64,000 bases of DNA from Psychrobacter aquimaris (GCF_016107525.1 NZ_JABASR010000005.1:151391-215390), one strand, 5' to 3'; counted from the first letter of the stretch, positions 25,426 to 35,157 are shown. The notes: a model not told the origin generated them from the sequence alone. Numbers and translations: made by a program.

Positions 25426-25500
25426 ACCAAAAAATGAGTCACGCTATTAACTTAGCAACTATATATCTGTGCGTATAATATTTATGCCCTCATTTTTGGT
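25426..25500. repeat. Long-range inverted repeat upstream of rtcB
   Basis: ACCAAAAAATGAG (25426-25438) and CTCATTTTTGGT (25489-25500) pair over 12 bp with one bulged A, enclosing a 50-nt loop that contains TATAAT-like sequence. It might be an operator pair or a transcript structure. Confidence 0.35.
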
Positions 25501-25726
25501 ATAGAAAGACTCTTCTTTAAAACGTCCATAATAAATTAGCCATAACTTTTTATTGATTTTTAATTAATAAAGAGACGGTATTTTATTGCCTATAATATTT
25601 TATTTATCAATTAATTTTCTTATTAAACATCGTGTTTATTTAAGACGGATAACTGTGTCTAAAAAATATTAATAGGCGAATTAAAAAATATATGGCTTTA
25701 AAATAAAAGAATGGAAATAAAAAATA

Positions 25727-26941
25727 ATGAGCATTCAATTAACGTTAAATAAAAGTGGCAAGCATGGCGTGCCTGTCAAAATCTATACCTCAGATGTCGA
25801 GCAAGGCGCGATTCAGCAATTACGTAACTTGGCGCAGCTAGAGTTTGTACACTCGCATATTGCGGTCATGCCTGATGTGCATGTTGGCAAAGGCGCAACC
25901 GTTGGCAGTGTGATTCCGACCAAGTCTGCTATCATTCCTGCGGCGGTCGGTGTGGATATCGGCTGCGGTATGAACGCCGTGCGCTTATCCCTCACCGCAA
26001 GTGATTTACCTGATAGCTTAAGGTCATTACGTTCAGTAGTAGAGCAACAAGTGCCTGTTGGTTTTAACATGCACAAGCAAATCCAAGCGAAAAACTCAAC
26101 GCTTGATCCGTTAGACAAACGCCTAAAGCCAGTTACCGATAAACATCCGGGCTTGCTTAAAATGCTTAAAGGTTTTGAGCGTACGTGGGCGAAGCAGCTG
26201 GGTACACTTGGCGGTGGCAATCATTTTATCGAGATGTGCTTAGATGAAAACCAAGATGTTTGGGTAATGCTGCATTCTGGCAGTCGTGGCATTGGTAACT
26301 GTATCGGTCGCTACTTTATTAATCTGGCCAAAAAAGAACGTCAATCGCGCTTTGGTCATGTGCCCGATCGGGATTTGTCGTATTTTGCCCAAGGGTCTGA
26401 TAGCTTTGCTGATTATGTCGAGGCGGTCGGCTGGGCGCAGGATTACGCGCTAGAAAATCGCCGTGAAATGATGCGTTTGGTGATTAAGGCGCTGCAATCA
26501 CCGCAAGCAGGATTACCACGATTCCAGCTGACCAAAGAAGCTATCAATTGCCATCATAACTACGTCAATGAAGAGGTGCATTTTGGCGAGCAAGTTTATG
26601 TCACTCGTAAAGGCGCAATTAGTGCTTATGCAGGTGAACTTGGCATTATCCCCGGCTCTATGGGTGCAAAATCTTTTATCGTTCGTGGTCTAGGCGCGGC
26701 AGAGTCGTTTTGCTCCTGCTCACATGGGGCAGGGCGACAAATGAGCCGAGGTAAAGCCATACGAGCGTTCACCGTTGATGAGCTAAAAGCGCAGACTGAT
26801 GGCATTGAATGTCGTAAAGACAAGGGCGTTATCGATGAGATACCCGGTGCTTATAAAGACATTGATGAAGTGATGGCCAATCAAACGGACTTGGTCGAAG
26901 TGGTGCATACGCTAAAACAAGTCATGTGTATTAAGGGCTAA
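25727..26941 (+). CDS. rtcB: RtcB family RNA ligase
   Basis: A 404-aa GTP/Mn2+-dependent RNA ligase of the RtcB family, joining 2',3'-cyclic phosphate or 3'-phosphate ends to 5'-OH ends in RNA repair. All key motifs are present: HIAVMPDVHVGKGATVG, the metal cysteine in GVDIGCGMNAV, GTLGGGNHFIE, the HSGSRG motif and CSCSHGAGRQMSR with the guanylylated His. Length and motifs match E. coli RtcB (408 aa). No rtcA or rtcR is adjacent, unlike the enterobacterial locus. The start at 25727 has only a weak upstream purine tract; 12 nt before it is AATGGAAAT. Confidence 0.94.
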   Translation: MSIQLTLNKSGKHGVPVKIYTSDVEQGAIQQLRNLAQLEFVHSHIAVMPDVHVGKGATVGSVIPTKSAIIPAAVGVDIGCGMNAVRLSLTASDLPDSLRSLRSVVEQQVPVGFNMHKQIQAKNSTLDPLDKRLKPVTDKHPGLLKMLKGFERTWAKQLGTLGGGNHFIEMCLDENQDVWVMLHSGSRGIGNCIGRYFINLAKKERQSRFGHVPDRDLSYFAQGSDSFADYVEAVGWAQDYALENRREMMRLVIKALQSPQAGLPRFQLTKEAINCHHNYVNEEVHFGEQVYVTRKGAISAYAGELGIIPGSMGAKSFIVRGLGAAESFCSCSHGAGRQMSRGKAIRAFTVDELKAQTDGIECRKDKGVIDEIPGAYKDIDEVMANQTDLVEVVHTLKQVMCIKG

Positions 26942-27044
26942 TACCAAGCCTGCAAATCCTCTTAGCATCGTTAAACTTGCTTAATGTACTGGATGTACAA
27001 TTTGCGCTCGTTTTCCTCGCTAATAGGGTTTTCGGCATTGGTAT
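26941..27044. repeat. Possible dispersed repeat/MITE-like element after rtcB
   Basis: A 104-nt block bounded by ATACCAA (26941-26947) and its inverse TTGGTAT (27038-27044), with an internal GTAC-containing hairpin near 26987-26999. It starts right at the rtcB stop and resembles the small palindrome-ended intergenic repeats of Moraxellaceae. Only one copy is visible here, so the repeat nature is inferred. Confidence 0.3.
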
Positions 27045-27073
27045 CTAAGAAGAATTACAGAATAGGTAACAAT

Positions 27074-27319
27074 ATGAGCTTAAAACAAACCTTAAAAAAG
27101 GCCAAGAAAATTGAACAAGCATTAGAGCGCCAAAATGATTCTGACAATAGTTTGAGTCAACAAACACTAGGCGTAGTGAAGCCTCGTAATTACTTGGCGC
27201 TTGATCCACTATTAAGAAAGGGCGGTATTCATGAAAAAGAGGATATCGATATCGTCCGAAAAAAGCGCCGTCGCGAAACTAAGCAGCAGTTACGGCAGAC
27301 GGACTGGTTGTCAGAGTAG
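27074..27319 (+). CDS. Small basic hypothetical protein downstream of rtcB
   Basis: An 81-aa protein of unknown function, highly charged and probably helical: an N-terminal lysine-rich stretch (KQTLKKAKKIEQALERQ), a middle VKPRNYLALDPLLRKGGIHEK and a basic C-terminal half with RKKRRRETKQQLRQ. The LDPLLRKGGIHEK piece looks like a short conserved core. The start is ATG 27074, 9 nt after AGGTAA; the longer frame from 26984 runs through the repeat and lacks an SD. Placed 130 nt after rtcB on the same strand, it could be a nucleic-acid-binding partner. No recognised family. Confidence 0.6.
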   Translation: MSLKQTLKKAKKIEQALERQNDSDNSLSQQTLGVVKPRNYLALDPLLRKGGIHEKEDIDIVRKKRRRETKQQLRQTDWLSE

Positions 27320-27342
27320 CGATCATGCATTCTTAGTTTAAA

Positions 27343-27371
27343 TGGTTTGGGTGGCAAGGCCATTCAAACCA
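27343..27371. repeat. Hairpin after the 81-aa protein gene
   Basis: TGGTTTGGGTGGC and GCCATTCAAACCA pair over 13 bp (two G-T) around AAG, 23 nt after the stop. There is no T-run, but the stem is strong enough to stall or protect the 3' end of the transcript. Confidence 0.5.
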
Positions 27372-27472
27372 CGACACTAAATAAGAAAACTGAGAGCGCG
27401 AGTTTCTATGATTGGGTATCCAAGTAAAGTAGTACCTAAGATCAAGATTTAACAGACATAAAGGAGCGTTCT

Positions 27473-28312
27473 ATGAGATTGCTTAATAAAGTTGCATTAG
27501 TTACGGGTTCAGCACAAGGCATTGGTAAGGCGATTGCTGAGCTTTTTGTAAAAGAAGGGGCAACGGTCATATTCAGTGATATCCATGATGATAAAGGGAT
27601 TCAAGCTTGCGATGATATTAATATCAAGCGTCAACAATGGCGTGAGTCAAAACCAGCAGAATATATGCATCTGGATGTCTCAAACGAGAGCGATTGGCAA
27701 AAAGCCGAGCAGTATATTCAACAAAGCTATCACGGGTTAGATATTGTCGTAAACAATGCTGGTATTACTGGATTTTTAGAGACCACAGGTGCTCATGATC
27801 CTGAACACTTAGATATGGCAAGTTGGCACAAGGTACATCAAGTGAACCTAGATGGCGTGGCTTTAGGGTGTAAGGCGGCGATCGCTTTGATGAAAAATCG
27901 TCCAACGGATAAAAACAGCACATCGAGTATCATCAATATATCCTCTCGCTCAGGTATGGTCGGTATTCCTTTAGCGGCAGCTTATGCCTCAAGTAAAGCT
28001 GGCGTTAGAAATCATAGTAAATCAGTCGCCTTATACTGTGCGCAAAAGGGCTATGATATTCGCTGTAATTCCATCCATCCCGCCGCTATCTATACGCCGA
28101 TGTGGGATGCGATGTTGGGAGAAGGCGATGCGCGTGAAGACGCTATTAAAGCCATTAGCAAGGATATTCCGCTCGGTTATATGGGTGATGTCATGGATGT
28201 GGCTTATGCGGCACTCTATTTGGCCAGTGATGAGTCAAAATACGTGACTGGCACTGAGCTAACGATTGATGGTGGCATTCTGGCAGGGAGTACGGCTGCT
28301 CCTAATGGCTAA
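27473..28312 (+). CDS. SDR family oxidoreductase
   Basis: A 279-aa classical short-chain dehydrogenase with TGSAQGIGK at the N-terminus, DVSNESDW, VNNAGITG and the catalytic set in ISSRSGMVG and YASSKAGVRNHSK, with Ser, Tyr and Lys all in place. The C-terminus ends TGTELTIDGGILAG, a typical SDR tail. The segment after NNAG and the CAQKGYDIRCN strand are slightly longer than in the smallest family members. AAGGAG precedes the ATG. It is monocistronic; the substrate is not predictable. Confidence 0.9.
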   Translation: MRLLNKVALVTGSAQGIGKAIAELFVKEGATVIFSDIHDDKGIQACDDINIKRQQWRESKPAEYMHLDVSNESDWQKAEQYIQQSYHGLDIVVNNAGITGFLETTGAHDPEHLDMASWHKVHQVNLDGVALGCKAAIALMKNRPTDKNSTSSIINISSRSGMVGIPLAAAYASSKAGVRNHSKSVALYCAQKGYDIRCNSIHPAAIYTPMWDAMLGEGDAREDAIKAISKDIPLGYMGDVMDVAYAALYLASDESKYVTGTELTIDGGILAGSTAAPNG

Positions 28313-28430
28313 AATTAATGAAACGCTAAAAATGATTTTGTACTACTGGAAGATTATGATAGAGACTACCTCAGAAGTAACCAGCAAATAATGAGTAGTC
28401 TTCTCAGACCGATCATTATTAGACGCTCAC

Positions 28431-28466
28431 AAAAAAGCCGTTCGCTATTATAGTGAACGGCTTTTT
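28431..28466. terminator. Bidirectional terminator between the SDR gene and miaB
   Basis: GCCGTTC and GAACGGC form a perfect 7-bp stem, flanked by six A on one side and five T on the other, between two convergent genes. Confidence 0.9.
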
Positions 28467-28509
28467 CTTATTGACTCATAGCTACTTTTGAGTAGCTGCT
28501 TTCTAACAG

Positions 28510-30000
28510 TTACGCCAATACTTCGATTAGCTCACCTTTCACCATGTGCGGGCTGACAAAATCAGTAATACGTACGCTTACAAGTTTACCTAACATCTCA
28601 TCCATTTTGTCTTCGTCATAAGTGAACATGACCGTACGAGTGTTATCCGCAGTGCCGATTAGGCAGTCAGGATGACGATTGGCGATTTGCTCGACCAATA
28701 CACGAGTGGTGGTGCCGACCATCTCATGAGTTTTCGCAAGTGTCGAGTCGATAATAACTTTTTGGAACTCCGCCAACCGCGCTTTTTTAGTTGTGAAGCT
28801 CACATCATCTGGTAGCTCTGCTGCTGGCGTGCCTGGACGCTTAGAATAGATGAAACTGTAAGAGTGATCGAAGTTCAATTCTTTTGCCAAGTTCAAGGTA
28901 TCTTGGAAATCTTGATCCGTCTCACCAGGGAAACCAATGATAAAGTCGCTCGACAAGTGAATATCTGGACGAATGGCTTTAAGCTTATTGATCTGATCAA
29001 TATAAACATCGATGGTGTGATTGCGTTTCATCGCTGCCAAGATAGCATTTGAGCCGCTCTGAACAGGTAGATGTAAATGCGATACCAGCTCTGGCAATTG
29101 TGCATACGCGTCAATGATATCATCTGTGAACTCAAGTGGATGACTGGTCGTATAACGAATACGCTCCACACCATCAACGTGTGATACATAATGCAATAGC
29201 TCAGCGAAACGGCAAATACTGCCGTCGTCTTTTTCGCCGCGATAGCCGTTCACGTTTTGACCTAATAGGTTGATTTCACGGATACCTTGAGCGGCAAGAC
29301 TATCAATCTCTGCCAACACATCATCAAGCGGGCGTGACAATTCTTCACCGCGGGTATAAGGAACCACACAAAATGAGCAATATTTTGAGCAGCCTTCCAT
29401 GATAGAGACAAAGGCCTTATAGCCTTCTACTCTTGGTTCTGGCAAAAAATCAAACTTTTCAATACTAGGGAATGACACATCAATCGTACCGATACGATTT
29501 TTAGGCGCGATTTCACGCTGCTCATTTGATTGATCATATAGTTCTGGCAAACGATGCAAAGTCTGCGGACCAAATACCATATCAACATAAGGCGCGCGCT
29601 TTTGAATATTATCACCTTCTTGTGAGGCCACACAGCCACCAACGCCGATGACAAGGTCAGGACGTTTTTCTTTTAGCTTGCGCCAGCGACCCAACTCTGA
29701 AAAGACTTTCTCTTGTGCTTTTTCGCGGATAGAGCAGGTATTCATCAGCAGTACATCGGCTTCATCGATATCGTGTGTGACTTCCATACCGTGTGAATCA
29801 CCGAGCACATCCAGCATTTTGCCAGAATCATAGACGTTCATCTGACAGCCCTGCGTGGTGACAAAGACTTTCTTCGTCGCTGTTTTGACAGGTGCTTGGG
29901 CTGAACTTGATTCTTTGAGTGCAGTGAGAGCAGGTGCAGTAGCGGTTGTTTCAGCGACAGCAGTGTCATCGATGCGGGGATTAAATACAGTAACACTCAT
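28510..30000 (-). CDS. miaB: tRNA-2-methylthio-N6-dimethylallyladenosine synthase
   Basis: Radical SAM methylthiotransferase (496 aa) adding the 2-methylthio group to i6A37 of tRNAs. The N-terminal UPF0004 domain has [15 protein letters not shown] and [13 protein letters not shown]; the radical-SAM cluster motif is CSKYCSFC in [18 protein letters not shown]; a C-terminal TRAM domain ends the protein ([19 protein letters not shown]). The first ~40 residues are a polar Ala/Thr-rich extension. The start at 30000 is preferred over the longer frame to 30081, whose extra residues are unrelated to the family. It is convergent with the SDR gene and divergent from slt. Confidence 0.94.
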   Translation of the reverse strand: MSVTVFNPRIDDTAVAETTATAPALTALKESSSAQAPVKTATKKVFVTTQGCQMNVYDSGKMLDVLGDSHGMEVTHDIDEADVLLMNTCSIREKAQEKVFSELGRWRKLKEKRPDLVIGVGGCVASQEGDNIQKRAPYVDMVFGPQTLHRLPELYDQSNEQREIAPKNRIGTIDVSFPSIEKFDFLPEPRVEGYKAFVSIMEGCSKYCSFCVVPYTRGEELSRPLDDVLAEIDSLAAQGIREINLLGQNVNGYRGEKDDGSICRFAELLHYVSHVDGVERIRYTTSHPLEFTDDIIDAYAQLPELVSHLHLPVQSGSNAILAAMKRNHTIDVYIDQINKLKAIRPDIHLSSDFIIGFPGETDQDFQDTLNLAKELNFDHSYSFIYSKRPGTPAAELPDDVSFTTKKARLAEFQKVIIDSTLAKTHEMVGTTTRVLVEQIANRHPDCLIGTADNTRTVMFTYDEDKMDEMLGKLVSVRITDFVSPHMVKGELIEVLA

Positions 30001-30387
30001 AAGGATAAGTCCATGATTGACTAAAAATATAGCGTGATAGGTGATTAACAGGTGGCGTATTTTATCACAACCCTGTGACAATGTGAAAAATTAGCACAGA
30101 CGATGAGTCAGTAATATAGTAAATAATTCGTAACAGTATCAATTGTTTACTGCTGATAGCAACGCATTTGGCAAAAATTATGGCTTGCTATCACTTCTAT
30201 GTTACACCGTGCTATCGTATTTATTAACAAAAGGTAAAGGTGATGGTTGAAAGTGCAACGAGTATAGTATGATGAATGCAACCATATTAGCGCGATTGAT
30301 TACATCGCGATTTACGCCGTTTTGGCATTGTTATTCTAAATATATTATTTAGCCAAATCATTTGGACACATTACAAAGAGAGTCAGT
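30001..30387. other. Divergent control region between miaB and slt
   Basis: 387 nt between divergent genes. A near-perfect inverted repeat, AGTAAATAATT (30118-30128) with AATTGTTTACT (30141-30151), could be an operator. No promoter pair stands out and no ORF is supported. Confidence 0.4.
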
Positions 30388-32526
30388 ATGACAAAGCCGC
30401 AGGTTGCTCATAGCATCAAGGATAGAGAGTTTATTAAGCAAAATGAAGATGCAAAACGATTGAAAGCAAGGACGCTACGAGTAAGTGCGTTGAGTTTGGC
30501 GACGGCAGTAAGTGCGCTAGGATTGTCGCAAGTGGCTTGTGCAGAGCTGACGTGGGGTGAAGAGGACAGTTATCAGCAAGAAGATAGCTATCAACAAAAC
30601 AGTAGTTATCAGCCAGACAACGGTGTGAGCTCATTTACAGCAGCGGCAATTGCGGCAGATCGCGGTGATGTCAGTGCCCTATACAATTATGAGCAAGCAA
30701 TGAGTGGCGGTTTGTTTGCCATGTATCCAACTTATTGGCGGATGAATTTAGATCTTAATTCGCAAAGTTCGGCGGCTGTATCACAGTTTGTGCGTCAATA
30801 TCCAAATACCGTGATGGCAGAAAAACTAGTGGCTGATTTTGCTGAGACCAAAGCAGGCTCCAATGATTACGCCTCAGTACGCCAAGTCGCGAATTTGATT
30901 ACCAATGCGGATGCCAGTGAGCGCTGTGCGGTTGCGCTTGGGTTTAATAATGGTGGTGACACCATGCGGGCTATGGCAGCCAAGTCTGAGGTTTGGTTGA
31001 CGACCAAAAAGCAGCCCGCCTTGTGTGACCAGCTCGCGATGGAGATGAATAATAACGCGCTAATTAGCAATCAGGATCGCGCGGCTCGGCTCAAACGTAT
31101 GCTACGTAAAGGCAAAACGGGCGACATTATGGCATTGTCATCACGTTTAGGAACGCCCATTGCTTATTCAGCATTGAGTGAGATTCAACTGAATCCGTCT
31201 GCCTTTTTTAGCCGTTTTAGTCAAGAGCCTGCTAGTCAAAACAATCAATACCTATATCTATATGCCATGGGGCGCGTTGCTGACAAGTCTTACCGTGAGG
31301 CTGCATTACAGTTGGATTTTGATATTAAGCAAGACAATCAGCGTTCAGTTAAGCTGTTGAATGCTGAGACCCGTCGCTATGCGTATCGTATCCTTGGCGT
31401 GCAACGTATGAATCATAATACTGATGATGGCTTTAATGCTGAGGCGGTCGACTGGTTCCGCAATAGCTTAGACGAAGACTTTAATTTTGAAGAAGCTGAA
31501 GACTATGCCATGGCAGCGATTCGCTTTAGCCGCTGGGATGATGTGGTCGAAGCCATCGCAAAAATGGATGTTGAAACCCAAAAGAGTGACCAGTGGCAAT
31601 ATTGGTTGGCTCGCGCTTATGAGCAATCAAGCGATGCTAACAAGCGTAATACTGCTAAAAAAATGTATCAAAACTTGGCAAAGAATAATGACTATTATGG
31701 CTTAATGGCAAAAGATAAAGTGGGTCAGCGCTTCGATGCCAGTCGTTTGGGTGGTAGTAATTTACCAAATGTCAGTACCGCAGATCGTGCACGTGTTATG
31801 CAAGATGCCAACTTTGCGCGTGCTTTTGCTTTATATAATGCCGACGCCAGCCGTGCCTATGCCAATCGTGAATGGAACTGGGCGGTAAAGCAGGCGCGTG
31901 ACAAGCGTGATAACAACTTGATTATTGCCGCCGCTCGTCAAGCCTATGATATGGGCTGGCTCGACCGAGCAATTTATGCCGTTGATAACACCGATAGAGT
32001 AGACAGCTTGGCGTTATCACATCCGATGCCGCATCAAGATGCAGTCGTACGTTATAGTCAGTCTGCAGGTATCGATCCTGCTTGGGCTTATGGCATCATG
32101 CGTCAAGAAAGTCGTTTTGTTACATCAGCACGCTCAAATGTTGGTGCCAGTGGTCTGATGCAGGTGATGCCTGATACGGCGAAATATATTGCTCGTAACT
32201 TAGGTGAGACTTATAGTGCCAGCCGTGCCAATAGTGGCGATACAAATATCCGCTATGGTACATGGTATATGGGTGATATTTTTGGCAAGCTAAACAGTCA
32301 GCCTGTGTTGGCAACGGCTGGCTATAATGCCGGTCCGAACAATGCCAAGCGTTGGCAACCAGCATATGGTTCGCTCGCAGCCGACCAGTACGTCGAGTCG
32401 ATCGCCTTTCCTGAAACCCGTAATTACGTCAAGCACGTGATGGAAAATGCCACCATTTATAGCAGTCTATTAGGTCGTAGTCAGCCTATTAGTCAGCGTA
32501 TGGGAACGATACCTGCCTCGTTCTAA
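30388..32526 (+). CDS. slt: Soluble lytic murein transglycosylase (Slt70-like)
   Basis: A 712-aa periplasmic lytic transglycosylase cleaving peptidoglycan to 1,6-anhydromuropeptides. A signal peptide ends near Ala52; the first residues are basic and the cleavage region reads SQVACA. Residues 59-76 carry three imperfect copies of a hexapeptide (EDSYQQ, EDSYQQ, NSSYQP). The long middle is the superhelical helix domain, and the C-terminal SLT domain has MRQESRF with catalytic Glu574, GASGLMQVMP and AGYNAGPNNAKRW. AGAG precedes the ATG. It is followed by a strong terminator. Products feed the AmpD recycling route also encoded here. Confidence 0.92.
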   Translation: MTKPQVAHSIKDREFIKQNEDAKRLKARTLRVSALSLATAVSALGLSQVACAELTWGEEDSYQQEDSYQQNSSYQPDNGVSSFTAAAIAADRGDVSALYNYEQAMSGGLFAMYPTYWRMNLDLNSQSSAAVSQFVRQYPNTVMAEKLVADFAETKAGSNDYASVRQVANLITNADASERCAVALGFNNGGDTMRAMAAKSEVWLTTKKQPALCDQLAMEMNNNALISNQDRAARLKRMLRKGKTGDIMALSSRLGTPIAYSALSEIQLNPSAFFSRFSQEPASQNNQYLYLYAMGRVADKSYREAALQLDFDIKQDNQRSVKLLNAETRRYAYRILGVQRMNHNTDDGFNAEAVDWFRNSLDEDFNFEEAEDYAMAAIRFSRWDDVVEAIAKMDVETQKSDQWQYWLARAYEQSSDANKRNTAKKMYQNLAKNNDYYGLMAKDKVGQRFDASRLGGSNLPNVSTADRARVMQDANFARAFALYNADASRAYANREWNWAVKQARDKRDNNLIIAAARQAYDMGWLDRAIYAVDNTDRVDSLALSHPMPHQDAVVRYSQSAGIDPAWAYGIMRQESRFVTSARSNVGASGLMQVMPDTAKYIARNLGETYSASRANSGDTNIRYGTWYMGDIFGKLNSQPVLATAGYNAGPNNAKRWQPAYGSLAADQYVESIAFPETRNYVKHVMENATIYSSLLGRSQPISQRMGTIPASF
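30562..30615 (+). repeat. In-gene tandem 18-bp repeat in slt
   Basis: Three consecutive 18-bp units encode EDSYQQ, EDSYQQ and NSSYQP, in frame, just after the signal peptide. The copies have diverged, mainly at third codon positions. Confidence 0.75.
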
Positions 32527-32546
32527 AATGCTAATGTATAAACCAC

Positions 32547-32581
32547 AAAAACCATTAATGAGCAATCATTAATGGTTTTTT
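32547..32581 (+). terminator. Terminator of slt
   Basis: A perfect stem of about 13 bp (AAAACCATTAATG with CATTAATGGTTTT) around a 6-nt loop, followed by T, 20 nt after the slt stop. Confidence 0.9.
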
Positions 32582-32874
32582 ATATGTTGTTTTTTACAGT
32601 GTAATCAAAGCTGGCTTTGCCTTAACGCGATGTTCAATTCAATGATAATGGCATGCTAACGCTGCGATATTTTCGTATTGTTGATGCTATCCTTAGCTTA
32701 TGTTTACGTTTCTGCTATAGATTAAAAAAAACGTTTTGCTACCATTGCATCAATTAGTGTCTTTAATACGTGCTTATAATAAGTGCTTATCAATCAATGC
32801 ACACATCTTTGTTAGCTCTATTCTTAGTTTCATCAGTGTTTATACGTCGAACGCTATGATCTAAGCGATAGCCC
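32582..32874. other. Intergenic region before the RNase T2 gene
   Basis: About 290 nt after the slt terminator, AT-rich, with no ORF or hairpin of note. It presumably contains the promoter of the RNase T2 homologue, but no -35/-10 pair was convincing. Confidence 0.4.
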
Positions 32875-33735
32875 ATGTTTTTATCATTGCTAGATGCCTT
32901 CAGCCCTATGATCAAAAAATATTTCAAACTGTCCATATTATCCAAAGTTAGGCATCAGTCATCTATTCAGCAGATGCAGGTGCGCTCGCTATCTAATCTG
33001 ACATCAGATTTAAATCAATCGAAAAAACACTCAGTGACTAAAACTGTCAAGTGTTTGGGTCAATACTATGCAAGCTCGATAACTAATAAACCTATGGGCA
33101 AAATGAATACGACGCTAAGTATCGGTGCATTCGTGATGTTGCAAGGCATGATACTGATGCCCGTACATGCCGCGAGCGCTGTCAAAAGCGGACAGCGTGT
33201 GTTGATGATTGAGATGACACCAGCATTGTGTAGCATACAGCCGACACGTGCTCGCATGCGTCAATGCTTGGAGGGTTACTCCTTGACAGTATCAGGTCTA
33301 GATATGGGATATGGTGAGCGCTGCGGACGCGGTAGCGAGCCACGTCTGACACCGCTTCAATTAAAAGTCGTCAACCGTGTCATGCCTGATACGACAGTGC
33401 GTAGTCAAGCTTGGCAGCGTCATGGGGCTTGTAGTCCACTCAGTGCCAGTAGTTATTTTCGCCAGATTACCAATTACGCTAGCGCATTAAAGCTACCAAA
33501 TGAGCTTAATACGGGTAACAGTTATACGGTGTCTAAATCTCGATTTATCAGTCAAATGACCCAGCTTAATAGTGGTATGTCCTCAAACAGTATTGATTTG
33601 ATTTGCCAAGCGGGCAGTCGTCGTCAATCAACATTGACTGAGATTCATATTTGTTATGAAGGTAGCGAATTTGGCACATGTCATAATGTTGTGGATAATT
33701 GTGGCAGTAAATTCATCATTTCAGGTGGAAAGTAG
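32875..33735 (+). CDS. Ribonuclease T2 family protein with a degenerate first catalytic motif
   Basis: Secreted RNase T2-family protein. A signal peptide spans about residues 74-101 of the longest frame (286 aa), with cleavage after MPVHAA; a start at 33094 (213 aa) would place it at the N-terminus, but no start has a good SD. The second catalytic motif is present as QAWQRHGACS (His183). The first, normally IHGLWP, reads TVSGLDM, with Ser140 replacing the histidine. Several cysteines (119, 131, 150, 186 and others) could form disulphides. Either activity is reduced or the protein has another role. It sits alone between slt and mdh. Confidence 0.78.
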   Translation: MFLSLLDAFSPMIKKYFKLSILSKVRHQSSIQQMQVRSLSNLTSDLNQSKKHSVTKTVKCLGQYYASSITNKPMGKMNTTLSIGAFVMLQGMILMPVHAASAVKSGQRVLMIEMTPALCSIQPTRARMRQCLEGYSLTVSGLDMGYGERCGRGSEPRLTPLQLKVVNRVMPDTTVRSQAWQRHGACSPLSASSYFRQITNYASALKLPNELNTGNSYTVSKSRFISQMTQLNSGMSSNSIDLICQAGSRRQSTLTEIHICYEGSEFGTCHNVVDNCGSKFIISGGK

Positions 33736-34120
33736 TTTTTTACCACCTTTTCAAACGTCTTTTATCAGTATTTGCTGACCTTCTTTACGATATTTATAAG
33801 CAGCGATTTCTAGCAATATTCGCTTATTTTAAGTGCCATATCATTGTATATAACGCTTCTAAATGTTGTTATCAGCTGCCTTTTATTACTTTCTAGCACT
33901 GTATCCGTATAGGTTTATAGTGGGTATAAAACTCCTTCCGTATAAAATGTAACAATATAATCGGTGGTCGGCGTCTTATTGTCTCTAGACGATTTGCTGA
34001 ACGAAGTGCTACACTAGCTCTCGGTTTATGACTGCTATATTCAGTAGGCAAGTCGCTATCTACAACGATAGTCATCAATTAGAATCATGAATTATCTAAT
34101 CTATAATTAGGGAGTATTCA
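33736..34120. other. Intergenic region upstream of mdh
   Basis: 385 nt with no supported gene. The mdh SD is GGGAG at 34110-34114. A TATAAT at 34102 is too close to the SD to be the promoter. No terminator was found for the RNase T2 gene. Confidence 0.4.
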
Positions 34121-35110
34121 ATGTCAATGAAACAGCCTTTACGTGTTGCCGTCACTGGTGCCGCTGGTAATATCAGCTATGCTATGTTATTTCGTATTGC
34201 ATCTGGCGAGATGCTAGGTAAAGATCAGCCAGTTATTTTGCAATTGCTTGAAATCGCTCCAGCACTTGACGCCCTAAAGGGTGTAGTCATGGAATTAGAA
34301 GACTGTGCATTCCCTTTATTAGCGGGTATCGTTCAAACTGATGATGCGACCGTTGCATTCAAAGATGTTGACTATGCTCTGCTAGTCGGTTCACGTCCTC
34401 GTGGTCCAGGTATGGAACGTAAAGATTTGCTAGAAGCCAACGCTGCGATTTTCTCAGCGCAAGGTAAAGCATTGAATGACGTTGCAAGCCGTGACGTAAA
34501 AGTATTGGTTGTTGGTAACCCTGCCAACACCAACGCCCTTATCGCTCAGCGTAATGCACCAGATCTTGATCCACGCAACTTTACTGCGATGACTCGTTTA
34601 GACCATAACCGTGCCATGGCGCAGTTGGCTGGCAAAACTGACAGCACAGTAAATGACGTGAAGAAAATGATCATCTGGGGTAACCATTCATCAACTCAGT
34701 ATCCTGATCTGACTGCTGCTACTGTCAACGGTAAGCCTGCGTTAGATTTGGTTGATCGCGAATGGTACGAAGCGACTTATATCCCAGAAGTACAACAACG
34801 TGGCGCAGCTATCATTAAAGCCCGTGGTGCATCATCTGCCGCTTCTGCTGCCAATGCTGCTATTGCACACGTACGTACATGGGCATTGGGTACTGATGAG
34901 AACGATTGGGTATCAATGGGCGTTTATTCAAACGGCGAATACGGTATTGCAAAAGGCTTGATCTACTCATTCCCATGCACATGCACTAACGGCGACTGGT
35001 CTATCGTAGACGGCGTTGATGTGTCATCAGATTTCTCTAAAGAGAAAATGGCAGCGACTGAGCAAGAGCTTAGCGAAGAACGTGATGCGGTAGCTCATTT
35101 ACTACCATAA
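34121..35110 (+). CDS. mdh: Malate dehydrogenase
   Basis: NAD-dependent malate dehydrogenase (329 aa) of the TCA cycle, of the cytosolic-type subgroup common in psychrophilic bacteria. It has the nucleotide-binding [12 protein letters not shown], the mobile-loop arginines in [34 protein letters not shown] and the catalytic His in [12 protein letters not shown]. The ATG follows GGGAG by 6 nt. It is monocistronic with its own terminator. Confidence 0.97.
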   Translation: MSMKQPLRVAVTGAAGNISYAMLFRIASGEMLGKDQPVILQLLEIAPALDALKGVVMELEDCAFPLLAGIVQTDDATVAFKDVDYALLVGSRPRGPGMERKDLLEANAAIFSAQGKALNDVASRDVKVLVVGNPANTNALIAQRNAPDLDPRNFTAMTRLDHNRAMAQLAGKTDSTVNDVKKMIIWGNHSSTQYPDLTAATVNGKPALDLVDREWYEATYIPEVQQRGAAIIKARGASSAASAANAAIAHVRTWALGTDENDWVSMGVYSNGEYGIAKGLIYSFPCTCTNGDWSIVDGVDVSSDFSKEKMAATEQELSEERDAVAHLLP

Positions 35111-35157
35111 GCAGCCAATGTAATAATGTCATAAAGCTGTTATATAGAAATTGTTCT

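Larger units (their letters stand above)
24977..25726. other. Long AT-rich intergenic region before rtcB
   Basis: 750 nt, the longest gene-poor stretch of the window. It contains a good sigma-70-like promoter at 25047, a small hairpin at 25102-25118, a short ORF with a strong SD at 25164-25250 and a long-range inverted repeat at 25426-25500. The rest is very AT-rich with no coding signal in either direction. rtcB is often stress-regulated, so part of this may be control sequence. Confidence 0.5.

Noticed and set aside
34079..34107. TTAGAA/TATAAT pair before mdh
   Set aside because: It would start transcription at or inside the ribosome binding site, so it cannot serve the gene.
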